In this document: positions 41,690 to 49,835 of the stretch, piece after piece
How the letters are laid out: the number at the start of each line of letters is the position of its first letter
How positions within the stretch are numbered: position 1 is the first letter of the stretch
Assembly (NCBI GenBank): GCA_036267875.1
Contig: DATAVE010000073.1
Coordinates: 1 to 64,000, forward strand
From: DASZTV01 sp036267875
Lineage (GTDB): Bacteria > Actinomycetota > Actinomycetes > JAFAQI01
Direction: 5' to 3'
Length of the DNA stretch: 64,000 bases
Notes under the pieces: model-generated
The model's input: the letters and a program-made list of their open reading frames with translations, nothing else
Told to the model about the DNA's origin: nothing
Databases searched by the model: none
Program-made: the position numbers and the translations under genes

Positions 41690-42889
41690 TTGTCCCAGAA
41701 TCTGCTCGGGTTCGATCCCTACTCGCAGACCTTCTTCGACGATCCGTACGAGTCATACGCCGACTTGCGAGAGAACGCTCCGGTCTACTTCAACGAGCAG
41801 TACGGCTTCTACGCGCTGTCGCGCTATGCCGATGTCCTCGCGGCGCATGGCGACACCGATCGGCTGGTCAGCTCGTACGGCGTGACGCTGGACATGCTGA
41901 TGGCCAAGCAGCAGGTCGACATGAACATGATGATCTTGATGGACCCGCCGAAGCACACTCAGCAACGGCAGCTGGTGAGCCAAGCCTTCAAGCGGCGAAC
42001 CATCACCGATCTCGAGCCACTGGTGACCAACACCGTTGTCGCGTTCCTCGACCAGCTCGACGGCCGGGACAGCTTCGACATCGTCGAGGACTTCGCGGCG
42101 TTGTTCCCCGTCGAGGTGATCTCAGCGATGCTCGGGGTGCCCAAGGCCGACCGCCAGCTGGTCCGCCATCGCGTCGATGCGTCTCTCGCTCGTGAGCCAG
42201 GCAACCCCCATCCCACGGAAGCGGGCATCGTTGCCGCCCTCGAGACGGCGGGATACTTCCTCGAGCTGATTCAGCACAAGCGCAGGCATCCGGATGACCT
42301 GATCATCACCAAGCTCATCGACGCGGTCATCGTCGAACCCGACGGCACCGAGCGCCGGCTCAATGACGATGAGGTAGCGAGCTTCTCGCTGCTCATCGCC
42401 AGCGCGGGCAGCGAAACGGTGACCAAGCTGATCGGCAACGGGGTCGTGCTGTTCGACGAAAATCCTGACCAGTGGCAACAGGTCCTCGCCGACGAGACGA
42501 AGATTCCGGCAGCGATCGAGGAGACCTTGCGGTTCCACCCGCCGTCGCAGTATCAGGGGCGGTTCGCGGTTGCGGATCTGGAGTTCGACGCAGGCCGAAT
42601 CCCGGCGCAGTCGCCCGTCCTGTTGCTCACAGGTGCGGCAACTCGTGATCCGCGTGCCTTCGAGCGACCGGACGAGTTCAACATCGGTCGCGGCGGGTTC
42701 ACCACGCTTGCCTTCGGCTATGGGCCGCACAGTTGCCTGGGTGCATGGCTGGCCCGGCTGGAGAGCCGCGTCGCGTTCGAGGAGATTCGCCGTCGGTGGC
42801 CCAAGTTCACCGTCGATCGCGATGGCCTGCGGCGGGTCAACATGGTCAACGTCGCCGGCTACTCGCACGTGCCGGTCCACGTCCACTAG
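41690..42889 (+). CDS. cytochrome P450
   Basis: A P450 of about 399 residues. The I-helix oxygen-binding motif is IASAGSETVTKL, the ExxR is EETLR, and the haem loop is AFGYGPHSCLGAWLA with the Cys ligand. It is a soluble bacterial monooxygenase needing ferredoxin and reductase, neither of which is in the window. TTG 41690 is chosen because AGGGAG stands 4-5 nt before it; GTG 41639 would add 17 residues. It is followed after 9 nt by an acyl-CoA synthetase, so hydroxylation and CoA activation are coupled in one transcript. Confidence 0.9.
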   Translation: MSQNLLGFDPYSQTFFDDPYESYADLRENAPVYFNEQYGFYALSRYADVLAAHGDTDRLVSSYGVTLDMLMAKQQVDMNMMILMDPPKHTQQRQLVSQAFKRRTITDLEPLVTNTVVAFLDQLDGRDSFDIVEDFAALFPVEVISAMLGVPKADRQLVRHRVDASLAREPGNPHPTEAGIVAALETAGYFLELIQHKRRHPDDLIITKLIDAVIVEPDGTERRLNDDEVASFSLLIASAGSETVTKLIGNGVVLFDENPDQWQQVLADETKIPAAIEETLRFHPPSQYQGRFAVADLEFDAGRIPAQSPVLLLTGAATRDPRAFERPDEFNIGRGGFTTLAFGYGPHSCLGAWLARLESRVAFEEIRRRWPKFTVDRDGLRRVNMVNVAGYSHVPVHVH

Positions 42890-42898
42890 GCCTGATCG

Positions 42899-44515
42899 GT
42901 GAACGGCGACCGCAGCAGTGAACTGCCGCCCGAACTCATCCGGCTGCCGGCGAGCGTCCCCGAAGCTCTCGCGAGCCGCGAGAACGAGGCGGCCAACGAC
43001 TTCGTGGTCGGCATCGACTTCAGATTGACGTTCGGAGACGCTGACGCCAGCAGCCTCCAGGTCGCCGGCCAGCTCCTCGCCGCGGGCGTCGGCAAGGGCA
43101 CCCGGCTCGGAATCCTGTTCGGCAACGATCCGGCCTGGGTAGTCAACTGGCTGGCGGCGTCCCGGATCGGAGCGCTCACTGTCCCGCTGTCGACGTTCTC
43201 ACCCGGTCCGGAGCTGGCTCGAACGATCCGACACACGGACATCGCTGCGATCCTGAGCGCGCCGCAGCACGCCGGCCACTCCCTCGTCGACCGCCTCGAG
43301 CAGGCCCTGCCCGGACTGAGCGACTCGGACGACGCGATCGCGCTGCCAGATGCTCCCTATCTGCGCTGGGCGACGGTCGACGGCGGCGGGCCCTCCTGGT
43401 CGCGACCCCTTCCACCATCGGTCAGCCCGAAGGTCGTCGCTGCGGCGCAGGAGCAGGTACATCCAGCCGACGCGCTGGTCATCGTCAGCACCTCGGGCTC
43501 CACGTCTGGGCCGAAGTCGGTGGTGCACACGCACGGGTCATTGGTACGTCACGCAGCCTTGCTGGCCGGTCGCCGAGGGCTCACCTCCGCCGACCGGATC
43601 TACTCGCCGATGCCGTTCTTCTGGGTCGGTGGACTAACGATGGTCCTGCTCGCCGCGCTCACCTCCGGCGCCGCAGCACTGGTGCAGGAGCGATTCGATC
43701 CTGGTGAGGCCTTGGAGCTTGCCGAGCGCGAGCGTGCGACTCAGATCTCATGCTGGCCGAATGCGGCCCAAGCGATGAAGCAGCATCCAACATTCGGCTC
43801 CCGCGATCTGTCGAGCGTGCGCGGCGGGACCTTGCTCGAAGCGCTGCCACCAGCACACCGACCGCCAAGCGCTGACCGAGCACCGACGCTGCTGGGGATG
43901 ACTGAGACCGGCGGACCACATACCTGCGCCGATGACTCCTACCTGCCGCTTCCCGAGCGGCTCCGCGGCACCTTCGGGCGGGGCCTGCCGGGATTCGAAC
44001 ACCTTGTCGCCGACGCCGACGAGCCGGGCGTCATTGGTGAGTTGCTCGTGCGCGGGCCGCTGGTGATGGACGCGATCTACAAGGCCGAACGTCACGACAC
44101 CTTCGCGCCCGACGGCTGGTACGCCACCGGAGACACCGGCTCATTCGACGCCGAGGGCTACCTACGCTTCAACGGACGCAAGACTGCGATGATCAAGTCC
44201 GGCGGATCGAACGTCTCCCCTGCCGAAGTCGAGTCGATCCTGAACGCGATCGACGGCGTTCGCGAGTGCTACGTCTTCGGCGTCGCCGCCGGCGAGCGCG
44301 GCGAGGACGTAGCCGCCGTTGTCGTCCTGCGGCCTGACGCAGATCTCGATCAAGACCAGATCAGAGCCGGGGCGCGCGCCTCGTTGTCGTCATACAAGGT
44401 GCCCCGCCACCTGCAGCTCGTGCGACCGGACGAGCTGCCGATGCTGCCCACCGGCAAGGTCGATCTCGCGACCTTGCGCGCAGGGTTCACAAATCGCGGA
44501 GGAACTCGGCGATGA
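42899..44515 (+). CDS. acyl-CoA synthetase (AMP-forming)
   Basis: A 538-residue ANL-superfamily ligase. The P-loop is VSTSGSTSGPKSVVHTHGS, the adenine motif region GMTETGG, the hinge YATGDTGSFDAEGYL and GRKTAMIKSGGSNVSPAEVE, and the C-terminal catalytic Lys is in LPTGKVDLATL. It activates a carboxylic acid to its CoA thioester. The acid is unknown. GTG start. Its end overlaps the convergent alpha/beta hydrolase by 29 nt. Confidence 0.9.
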   Translation: MNGDRSSELPPELIRLPASVPEALASRENEAANDFVVGIDFRLTFGDADASSLQVAGQLLAAGVGKGTRLGILFGNDPAWVVNWLAASRIGALTVPLSTFSPGPELARTIRHTDIAAILSAPQHAGHSLVDRLEQALPGLSDSDDAIALPDAPYLRWATVDGGGPSWSRPLPPSVSPKVVAAAQEQVHPADALVIVSTSGSTSGPKSVVHTHGSLVRHAALLAGRRGLTSADRIYSPMPFFWVGGLTMVLLAALTSGAAALVQERFDPGEALELAERERATQISCWPNAAQAMKQHPTFGSRDLSSVRGGTLLEALPPAHRPPSADRAPTLLGMTETGGPHTCADDSYLPLPERLRGTFGRGLPGFEHLVADADEPGVIGELLVRGPLVMDAIYKAERHDTFAPDGWYATGDTGSFDAEGYLRFNGRKTAMIKSGGSNVSPAEVESILNAIDGVRECYVFGVAAGERGEDVAAVVVLRPDADLDQDQIRAGARASLSSYKVPRHLQLVRPDELPMLPTGKVDLATLRAGFTNRGGTRR

Positions 44516-45230
44516 TCGGCTCGACTTGCTCGACGCGATCCTTGTGAACGGCGTGACCGCCGCCTTCGATCTCGATGTGTCTGGCCAACGGATTCGTCGC
44601 GGCGAACAGCCGGGACTGCTCGAGCCGGCGAGGGTCGTCGTCCGAGCCGCAGATCAACAGCATCGGGATCGTCAACGTCTGCAGATCCTCCAGGGAGATC
44701 AGGGTTCGCTCTGCGTGACGCACCCAAAGGTCCTGCATGATGTCGATCCAGTGGTCCGGACCGTGCCGCTCGGCGTGCAGCCGGCGCAGGCCCTTTGGCC
44801 AGCGGCTCTCCAGGGTCTCGCGGCTGGGCACCTCGGCCCTGGCGGCCGCGCCCTTCTTCGCGGTGCCAAGACCCGGGCTCAACAAGATCAGGCTTTGCGC
44901 GATACCTGGATGGTCCAGCGCCAGTCGAAGAGCGACCTCAGACCCGAAGGAGAAGCCCAGCAGGTGCGGCCGTCCGAGACTCTCGTGGGCGATCAGTTCG
45001 CGCAGGTCCTCTTCGATGAGCTCGAGTGCCAGCTGTCCGGATCGATGATCTGACTCGCCGTGCCCCCGCAGGTCTGGCTTGACGACGCGGAACGAGTCGC
45101 TGAGATTGCGGGTCAGGTGGTCCCACTCGTAGCTGCCTGTGCTCGTGGCGCTGTGGATACAAAGGAGCGCGGGGCCGCTGCCCGCTGTTTCGTAGTGCAG
45201 GGTGAGCCCGTCGCTGGTGTAGCTAGGCAT
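44487..45230 (-). CDS. alpha/beta hydrolase
   Basis: A 247-residue hydrolase. The oxyanion segment is LLCIHSATSTGSYEWDHL, the nucleophile elbow GFSFGSEVALRLAL (G-F-S-F-G), the acid GSDDDPRRL and the catalytic His GGGHAVHKD. This set is common in C-C bond and ester hydrolases of ring-degradation routes, but the substrate is open. ATG 45230 follows GGAGAACG by 7 nt. It is transcribed after the DUF35-thiolase fusion with a 14-nt gap. Confidence 0.85.
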   Translation of the reverse strand: MPSYTSDGLTLHYETAGSGPALLCIHSATSTGSYEWDHLTRNLSDSFRVVKPDLRGHGESDHRSGQLALELIEEDLRELIAHESLGRPHLLGFSFGSEVALRLALDHPGIAQSLILLSPGLGTAKKGAAARAEVPSRETLESRWPKGLRRLHAERHGPDHWIDIMQDLWVRHAERTLISLEDLQTLTIPMLLICGSDDDPRRLEQSRLFAATNPLARHIEIEGGGHAVHKDRVEQVEPIIAEFLRDL

Positions 45231-45244
45231 GTCGCGACGTTCTC

Positions 45245-46906
45245 CTACGCTCTGTCGACAGTGAGTAGTGCACAACCACCGGGGGTTCCGCCGCCCGTCG
45301 TGACGACGGCCACCTCGGCTCCCGACACCTGCCGGTCGCCGGCGACGCCTCGCAGCTGAAGAACCGCCTCATGGATGAACCCGAAGCCATGGAGACGACC
45401 GGCGGAGAGCTGGCCGCCGTGGGTATTCAGCGGCAGCGCTCCGTCCAGCGCGATCCGCTGACCGCCTTCGACAAAGGGGCCGCCCTCTCCGATCTCGCAG
45501 AACCCCAGCGCCTCGAGCCAACTCAGGCAGTTGAACGTAAAGCCGTCGTAGAGCTCGGCGACATCGACATCCTGCTGCCGCAGCGCGGAGCGTCGCCAAA
45601 GGTGCTGGGCAGGCCCGATGACCTGCGGTTCGTGGGTGAGCGTGCCCTGGTCCCAGGAGAGTCGATCGGTGATCTGGGTGCCCACGGCATCGACGAGCAC
45701 GGGCGGCTGCCGCAGATCTCGTGCCGTTTCACGCGCGGAGATAACGACGGCAACCGCCCCATCGCACGGGACGTCGCAGTCGTAGAGCCCGAACGGGGTG
45801 GAGACCAGACGAGCGCTCAGATACTCGTCCATGCTCAGCGGCTCGGTGTACACCGCTGCGGGGTTGAGCGCCGCGTTGCGGCGGGCGTTCAGCGCTATCG
45901 CCCCGAGCTGCTCCCGCGTCGTGCCGTACCTGGCGAAGTGCTGCGAGGCGGCCATCGCGATCCAGTTGGCAGCAGACATCGCCCCGAACGGCGCGCGGCC
46001 TTCTCGCATCCCGGAAGCTCGGCCGCCGGTGCCGGACCGCAGCGCTCCGCTGCGGGCGAGGGCAGTGTGGGTGGACTCCCACACGGTGCGGAAGCACAGC
46101 ACGTGCCGGCACAGGCCGCCTGCCACCGCGAGCATGCCGGCGATCACGGCACCGATTTGTCCGGGGGTCTCCCCACCGCCGTTTATCCACGCCGGTTGCA
46201 GGTGCAGTGCCTCGACGAGCGCAGTCACGCCACCCTCGCTGAAGCCGCCCGCGGATCCGGCTGCACCCGGGTACGTAGCAAGCCCGTCGATGTCGTCCAA
46301 CGTCAGCCCGGCGTCCTCGATTGCGCTTGTGGCTGCCTCGATCGTGAGCTGCAGCGCAGGGCGCATCAGGCGTCGTCCGACGGTCGACATCCCGATGCCG
46401 GTGATGGCTACTCGGCGCTCGAAGCGGCCGTCGGGCTCAACGGTAGGTCGTCCAGCCGTGCGCGGCTCTGGCACCGTCCAGTCCCCGTCAGGCTCGCCGC
46501 TCGGCGCAAACAGCGGCAGCCATACGTCATCAAGGGGTGCGAACTGGACCGCGACGCGAAGGCCTAGGTGCACCTCGCTCGACGGGCATCCGACGATGTT
46601 GGTGGTGAGGCGAATGCGCCGGTCTTCATCGATTGCCACGACGGCGATCGAGTACGGCGGCGGCATGGCAGCAATCCACTGTTGGTGGTTCTCGGTGGCT
46701 GCGATGACCGTGGCGGATCCCGATACGTCCGCGATCTCGGTGGCGAACGACCGGCAGTACGGGCAGACCGCAGCGACCGGGAACCGCAGCTGCTGACACT
46801 CGGTGCAGCGCTGGAACCGCAGCACTCCGTCCTCGCCCGCCCGCCAGAAGAACGCGTTGTCGGTGTCGACGTTCGGTGCTGGCCGTCCCGACAGACCCTC
46901 GGACAC
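45245..46906 (-). CDS. DUF35 (OB-fold, zinc ribbon)-thiolase fusion, Ltp2-like aldolase candidate
   Basis: A 553-residue fusion. Residues about 15-150 form a DUF35 domain: FQRCTECQQLRFPVAAVCPY plus C gives a four-cysteine zinc ribbon, followed by an OB-fold. Residues about 165-553 are a thiolase-fold protein of the SCP-x/Ltp type (VAITGIGMSTVGRRLMRPAL, AELYDGFTFNCLSWLEALGF, LPLNTHGGQLSAGRLHGFGF). In sterol side-chain degradation the retro-aldolase Ltp2 works only when bound to a DUF35 domain of ChsH2; here the two partners are one chain. GTG 46906 is preceded by AGGGA. Confidence 0.85.
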   Translation of the reverse strand: MSEGLSGRPAPNVDTDNAFFWRAGEDGVLRFQRCTECQQLRFPVAAVCPYCRSFATEIADVSGSATVIAATENHQQWIAAMPPPYSIAVVAIDEDRRIRLTTNIVGCPSSEVHLGLRVAVQFAPLDDVWLPLFAPSGEPDGDWTVPEPRTAGRPTVEPDGRFERRVAITGIGMSTVGRRLMRPALQLTIEAATSAIEDAGLTLDDIDGLATYPGAAGSAGGFSEGGVTALVEALHLQPAWINGGGETPGQIGAVIAGMLAVAGGLCRHVLCFRTVWESTHTALARSGALRSGTGGRASGMREGRAPFGAMSAANWIAMAASQHFARYGTTREQLGAIALNARRNAALNPAAVYTEPLSMDEYLSARLVSTPFGLYDCDVPCDGAVAVVISARETARDLRQPPVLVDAVGTQITDRLSWDQGTLTHEPQVIGPAQHLWRRSALRQQDVDVAELYDGFTFNCLSWLEALGFCEIGEGGPFVEGGQRIALDGALPLNTHGGQLSAGRLHGFGFIHEAVLQLRGVAGDRQVSGAEVAVVTTGGGTPGGCALLTVDRA

Positions 46907-46947
46907 CCGCGTTCCCTTCGGTGATGCGCAGCAGAGGTACAGCGCTC

Positions 46948-46953
46948 TATGAT
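46948..46953 (+). promoter_or_regulatory. candidate -10 TATGAT for the SDR-thioesterase pair
   Basis: TATGAT lies 40 nt before GTG 46993 in the gap shared with the divergent DUF35-thiolase gene. An inverted AGAG/CTCT pair around TCTAGTT (about 46962-46976) lies just downstream and may be an operator. Confidence 0.4.
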
Positions 46954-46992
46954 GCAAAAGGAGAGTCTAGTTCTCTTCATTTGAGGAGTGGC

Positions 46993-47745
46993 GTGTCAGT
47001 TCACGATGTGTCATCGCTGCGCGTGCTGGTCGTCGGCGCCTCCAGCGGGATCGGACGGGAGCTGTCGAGCCAGCTTGTCGAGGGGGGCGCGAAGGTCGTC
47101 GCTGCCGCCCGGCGAGTGGAGCGGCTCAAGGAGATCTCCGGGGCACACGCGGTCCAGTGCGACGTGCGACAGCCGGCGGATTGCGCCCGTGCCGTCGAGG
47201 AGGCCGTCACCCATCTCGGCGGTCTCGACGCGGTCGTCTACGCCAGCGGCATCGGCAAGTTCACGCCGCTCGACACCGCGCAGAACGTCGACTGGCTGGA
47301 GATCCTCGAGACGAACCTGATCGGCGCGGCCTTGATCACGAAGGCGGCGTTGCCATACCTGCAGGACGAGTCGAGCCAGGGTCGCGCACTGTTTCTCTCC
47401 TCGGATGCCGGCGAGCGCGCATATCCGGGCCTCGTGGCCTATGGCGCGTCGAAGGCAGGGCTCAGCAGGTTCTGCCAAGGCCTCCGCGACGAATACTCAG
47501 ACCTTCGAGTTACCGACGTGGTTGTCGGACCGACGTCCGACACAGGCGTGGCGGACAACATGGATCCCGAGCTGCTTACGTACTGGGTGTCGCGGTGGTA
47601 CGCCGAGGGCTGGGTTCGCTTCTCGATGCAGACGCCTGCCGATGTCGCCAACAGCATCGTGGAGGTTCTGGTCGCGGAAAACCCTGAACCGGTGATCTCC
47701 GGTCACGGCGGACCAGAAGTCGGCGCGCGACCGCTTGCCGACTGA
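46993..47745 (+). CDS. short-chain dehydrogenase/reductase
   Basis: A 250-residue classical SDR. VLVVGASSGIGRELSSQLVE is the cofactor loop, YASGIGK stands where NNAG is usual, and SSDAGERAYPGLVAYGASKA contains Ser, Tyr and Lys at the standard spacing of 13 and 4. The acidic residue pattern favours NADP or NAD equally. GTG 46993 follows GAGGAG by 4 nt. It is cotranscribed with the thioesterase 14 nt downstream. Confidence 0.87.
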   Translation: MSVHDVSSLRVLVVGASSGIGRELSSQLVEGGAKVVAAARRVERLKEISGAHAVQCDVRQPADCARAVEEAVTHLGGLDAVVYASGIGKFTPLDTAQNVDWLEILETNLIGAALITKAALPYLQDESSQGRALFLSSDAGERAYPGLVAYGASKAGLSRFCQGLRDEYSDLRVTDVVVGPTSDTGVADNMDPELLTYWVSRWYAEGWVRFSMQTPADVANSIVEVLVAENPEPVISGHGGPEVGARPLAD

Positions 47746-47759
47746 CGCGAAGGATCCGA

Positions 47760-48608
47760 ATGCCTGACCGTGTCGATGTCGTCGACGTCCTCGCCCTTGA
47801 ACCGAACGGTGTCGATAGCTATCGCGGCGAGAACCTCACCGACAGCCATGGTGTGGTCTTCGGCGGCCAGCTCATGGCGCAGGTCGTCACTGCGGCCGGG
47901 TTGGCGGTGCCGGACAAGCGCGTGAAGTCCATTCACAACGTGTTCGCCCGCGGTGGCGATCCAGAGCGACCGCTCGACCTGACTGTCGTTCGGCAGAGTT
48001 CGGGTCGATCGTTCGCGACCGTGGCCGTGGCCGTCGCGCAGGACGAGCGACTCTGCACAAGCGCGCTCGTCCTCATGCAGGCCGCGGAGCCTGATCTGAT
48101 CAGACACCAGGCTGCGATGCCGGCTTCGAAGGGACCCGACCTGGCAACTCCCAAGTACTCATCGCGTGGCTGGGAGGTGCGTATCGATGACGACGTCGAT
48201 CTCTACGATCCCGAAGCGGTCGGTCCCGCCGAGCTCAACGTGTGGAGTCGTTTCAGCAATGGTCCCCACGACCCGTCGACGAGCCAAGCCCTACTCGCGT
48301 ACGCATCGGACGGGTTCTTGATCGGCACTGCAATGCGTCCTCACGCCGGCGTCGGCCAGTCGATGGCGCACGTGTCGATCTCTACCAGCGTGATCAGCCA
48401 GACGGTGTCGTTTCATGACGATTTCGATGCCGCCGACTGGCACCTGTTGGCCCATGAAAGTCCGCATGCCGGTGGCGGCCGGTCTTACGGTCGCGCGCAC
48501 GTGTTCACTGCCGACGGGCGCCTCGTTGCTTCCTACGAGCAGCAGAACCTGATCCGCGCATTTGCCGCCGACCGTCGCCCGGCGCCCGGGACGGTGTCGA
48601 AGTACTAG
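47760..48608 (+). CDS. TesB-like acyl-CoA thioesterase
   Basis: A 282-residue double hot-dog protein. DSHGVVFGGQLMAQVVTAAG is the TesB signature, SIHNVFARGGDPERPL and RQSSGRSFATVAVAVAQ follow, and the second hot-dog (SISTSVISQTVSFHDDFDAA to YGRAHVFTADGRLVASYEQQ) ends the protein. It hydrolyses acyl-CoA esters, perhaps to release dead-end intermediates or free CoA. Its end overlaps the convergent amidohydrolase by 4 nt. Confidence 0.87.
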   Translation: MPDRVDVVDVLALEPNGVDSYRGENLTDSHGVVFGGQLMAQVVTAAGLAVPDKRVKSIHNVFARGGDPERPLDLTVVRQSSGRSFATVAVAVAQDERLCTSALVLMQAAEPDLIRHQAAMPASKGPDLATPKYSSRGWEVRIDDDVDLYDPEAVGPAELNVWSRFSNGPHDPSTSQALLAYASDGFLIGTAMRPHAGVGQSMAHVSISTSVISQTVSFHDDFDAADWHLLAHESPHAGGGRSYGRAHVFTADGRLVASYEQQNLIRAFAADRRPAPGTVSKY

Positions 48609-49792
48609 ACGGTGGGCACTCGCATGATGGTCGCCATGGTGCCCCCCATGATCATCGCCACCTCGGACGGTGAGAATCCAGCCAGGTGATCGATGTAGCT
48701 CAGCGGGTCGGCGAGGCCTTCTGGATGCGGAAAGTCCGATCCGTACAGGATGTGGTCGAGCGGGATCGACTTCGCCAGCTCGCGCACATCGTCCTCCCAG
48801 AACGGGTTGACGTAGATGCATCGATGGACGGTGTCGACCGGGTGCTCGGCGAACTCCTGCGGCATCTTCTTGTAGGCAGCCGCCAGGTTCTCTACGAGCG
48901 GCGCCACCCATTCGCTGCCGTTCTCGACCAACGCGATGCGCAGTTCCGGGAACCGCGTCAACGCGCCATGACAGACCAGAGCGGCGACCGCGTCGCCGGC
49001 GGGACTGTGCGTGGCGGTGTGGTACGCACGGAAGGCTGACGGCTTGAACGGCAGGAACTCGCCGGTGCCCTCCCATTCGTTGGAGTAGCGCGAGTATCCG
49101 CTGTCGGACGCGTGCATGATCACCAGGGTGTCGGTCTCGACGACACGTCTCCAGAACGGGTCGAACTCCGGCAGTCCGAAGGAACGGTGACCGTGCAGAC
49201 CCGGCACGGGAGCAGGACGTATCAGCACCGCGCGGGCGCCGCGCTCGACCACCCAGTTCAGCTCCTCGATCGCCTTGTCCACGATTGGCAAGGTGATGAT
49301 CGGTGTCGTGAAGATGCGGTCCTTCCAGTTGAAGGTCCAGGTGTCATGGATCCACTGGTTGAGGGCGTGGATGACGGCGTGCGTCGCCTCCGGGTGCTCG
49401 GAGAAGCGCTCCTCGACGAGACTGGCCAGGGTCGGGTACATCATCGTTCGATCAAGGCCCTGCTCGTCCATCAGCGCCAGTCGCGCGCCAGGCTCGCGAA
49501 ACGCATCGATCGAGGAGATGGCCTTGCCCATGAGCTCGCGTCGCTCTTTGCCTTCAGGGTTGCCGTTCCGGAAGAAGTCTTCCTGGGCTCCGGGCGCCGC
49601 GACCTTGTCGAACGTCGGGTTGGGGATGTAGTCGCTGATCTGCCCCAACGTCGCGATCTTCGTGCGCCCGTTGACCTCGACATAGGAGACGGCGTTCTTG
49701 TACGCGTCCGGCAGGAACGCCGTGAGCGCGTCGCGCGTCTCGTACAGGTGGTTGTCTCCGTCGAACACAGGGAAGTCGACCGTGCGCGTCAT
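48605..49792 (-). CDS. amidohydrolase-2 family metal hydrolase/decarboxylase
   Basis: A 395-residue TIM-barrel protein. FDGDNHLYE takes the place of the N-terminal metal motif, HASDSGYSRY and CHGALTRFPE follow, and GSDFPHPEG gives the last metal ligands. Family members hydrolyse or decarboxylate cyclic acids or cleave C-C bonds. The enzyme at 61200-62393 is a close relative. ATG 49792 has the ribosome site AAAGGAG; an 8-residue frame overlaps the start. It follows the tandem GntR gene by 43 nt and may share its transcript. Confidence 0.87.
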   Translation of the reverse strand: MTRTVDFPVFDGDNHLYETRDALTAFLPDAYKNAVSYVEVNGRTKIATLGQISDYIPNPTFDKVAAPGAQEDFFRNGNPEGKERRELMGKAISSIDAFREPGARLALMDEQGLDRTMMYPTLASLVEERFSEHPEATHAVIHALNQWIHDTWTFNWKDRIFTTPIITLPIVDKAIEELNWVVERGARAVLIRPAPVPGLHGHRSFGLPEFDPFWRRVVETDTLVIMHASDSGYSRYSNEWEGTGEFLPFKPSAFRAYHTATHSPAGDAVAALVCHGALTRFPELRIALVENGSEWVAPLVENLAAAYKKMPQEFAEHPVDTVHRCIYVNPFWEDDVRELAKSIPLDHILYGSDFPHPEGLADPLSYIDHLAGFSPSEVAMIMGGTMATIMRVPTV

Positions 49793-49815
49793 GCCCGCTC
49801 CTTTGTTGATTCCAT
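49789..49815 (-). other. possible 8-residue leader peptide before amidohydrolase
   Basis: ATG 49815 with ribosome site AGGAG 6 nt upstream opens MESTKERA, whose TGA overlaps the amidohydrolase ATG (ATGA). The amidohydrolase ribosome site lies inside it. This arrangement fits a coupled leader; chance is not excluded. Confidence 0.3.
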
Positions 49816-49820
49816 AACAA
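49803..49820. promoter_or_regulatory. TTGTT-N8-AACAA palindrome upstream of amidohydrolase
   Basis: A perfect inverted repeat with 5-bp arms at 49803-49807 and 49816-49820, located between the tandem GntR gene and the amidohydrolase. It is a candidate operator for that regulator or a small hairpin affecting translation. Confidence 0.4.
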
Positions 49821-49835
49821 GCTCCTGTAATCGGG

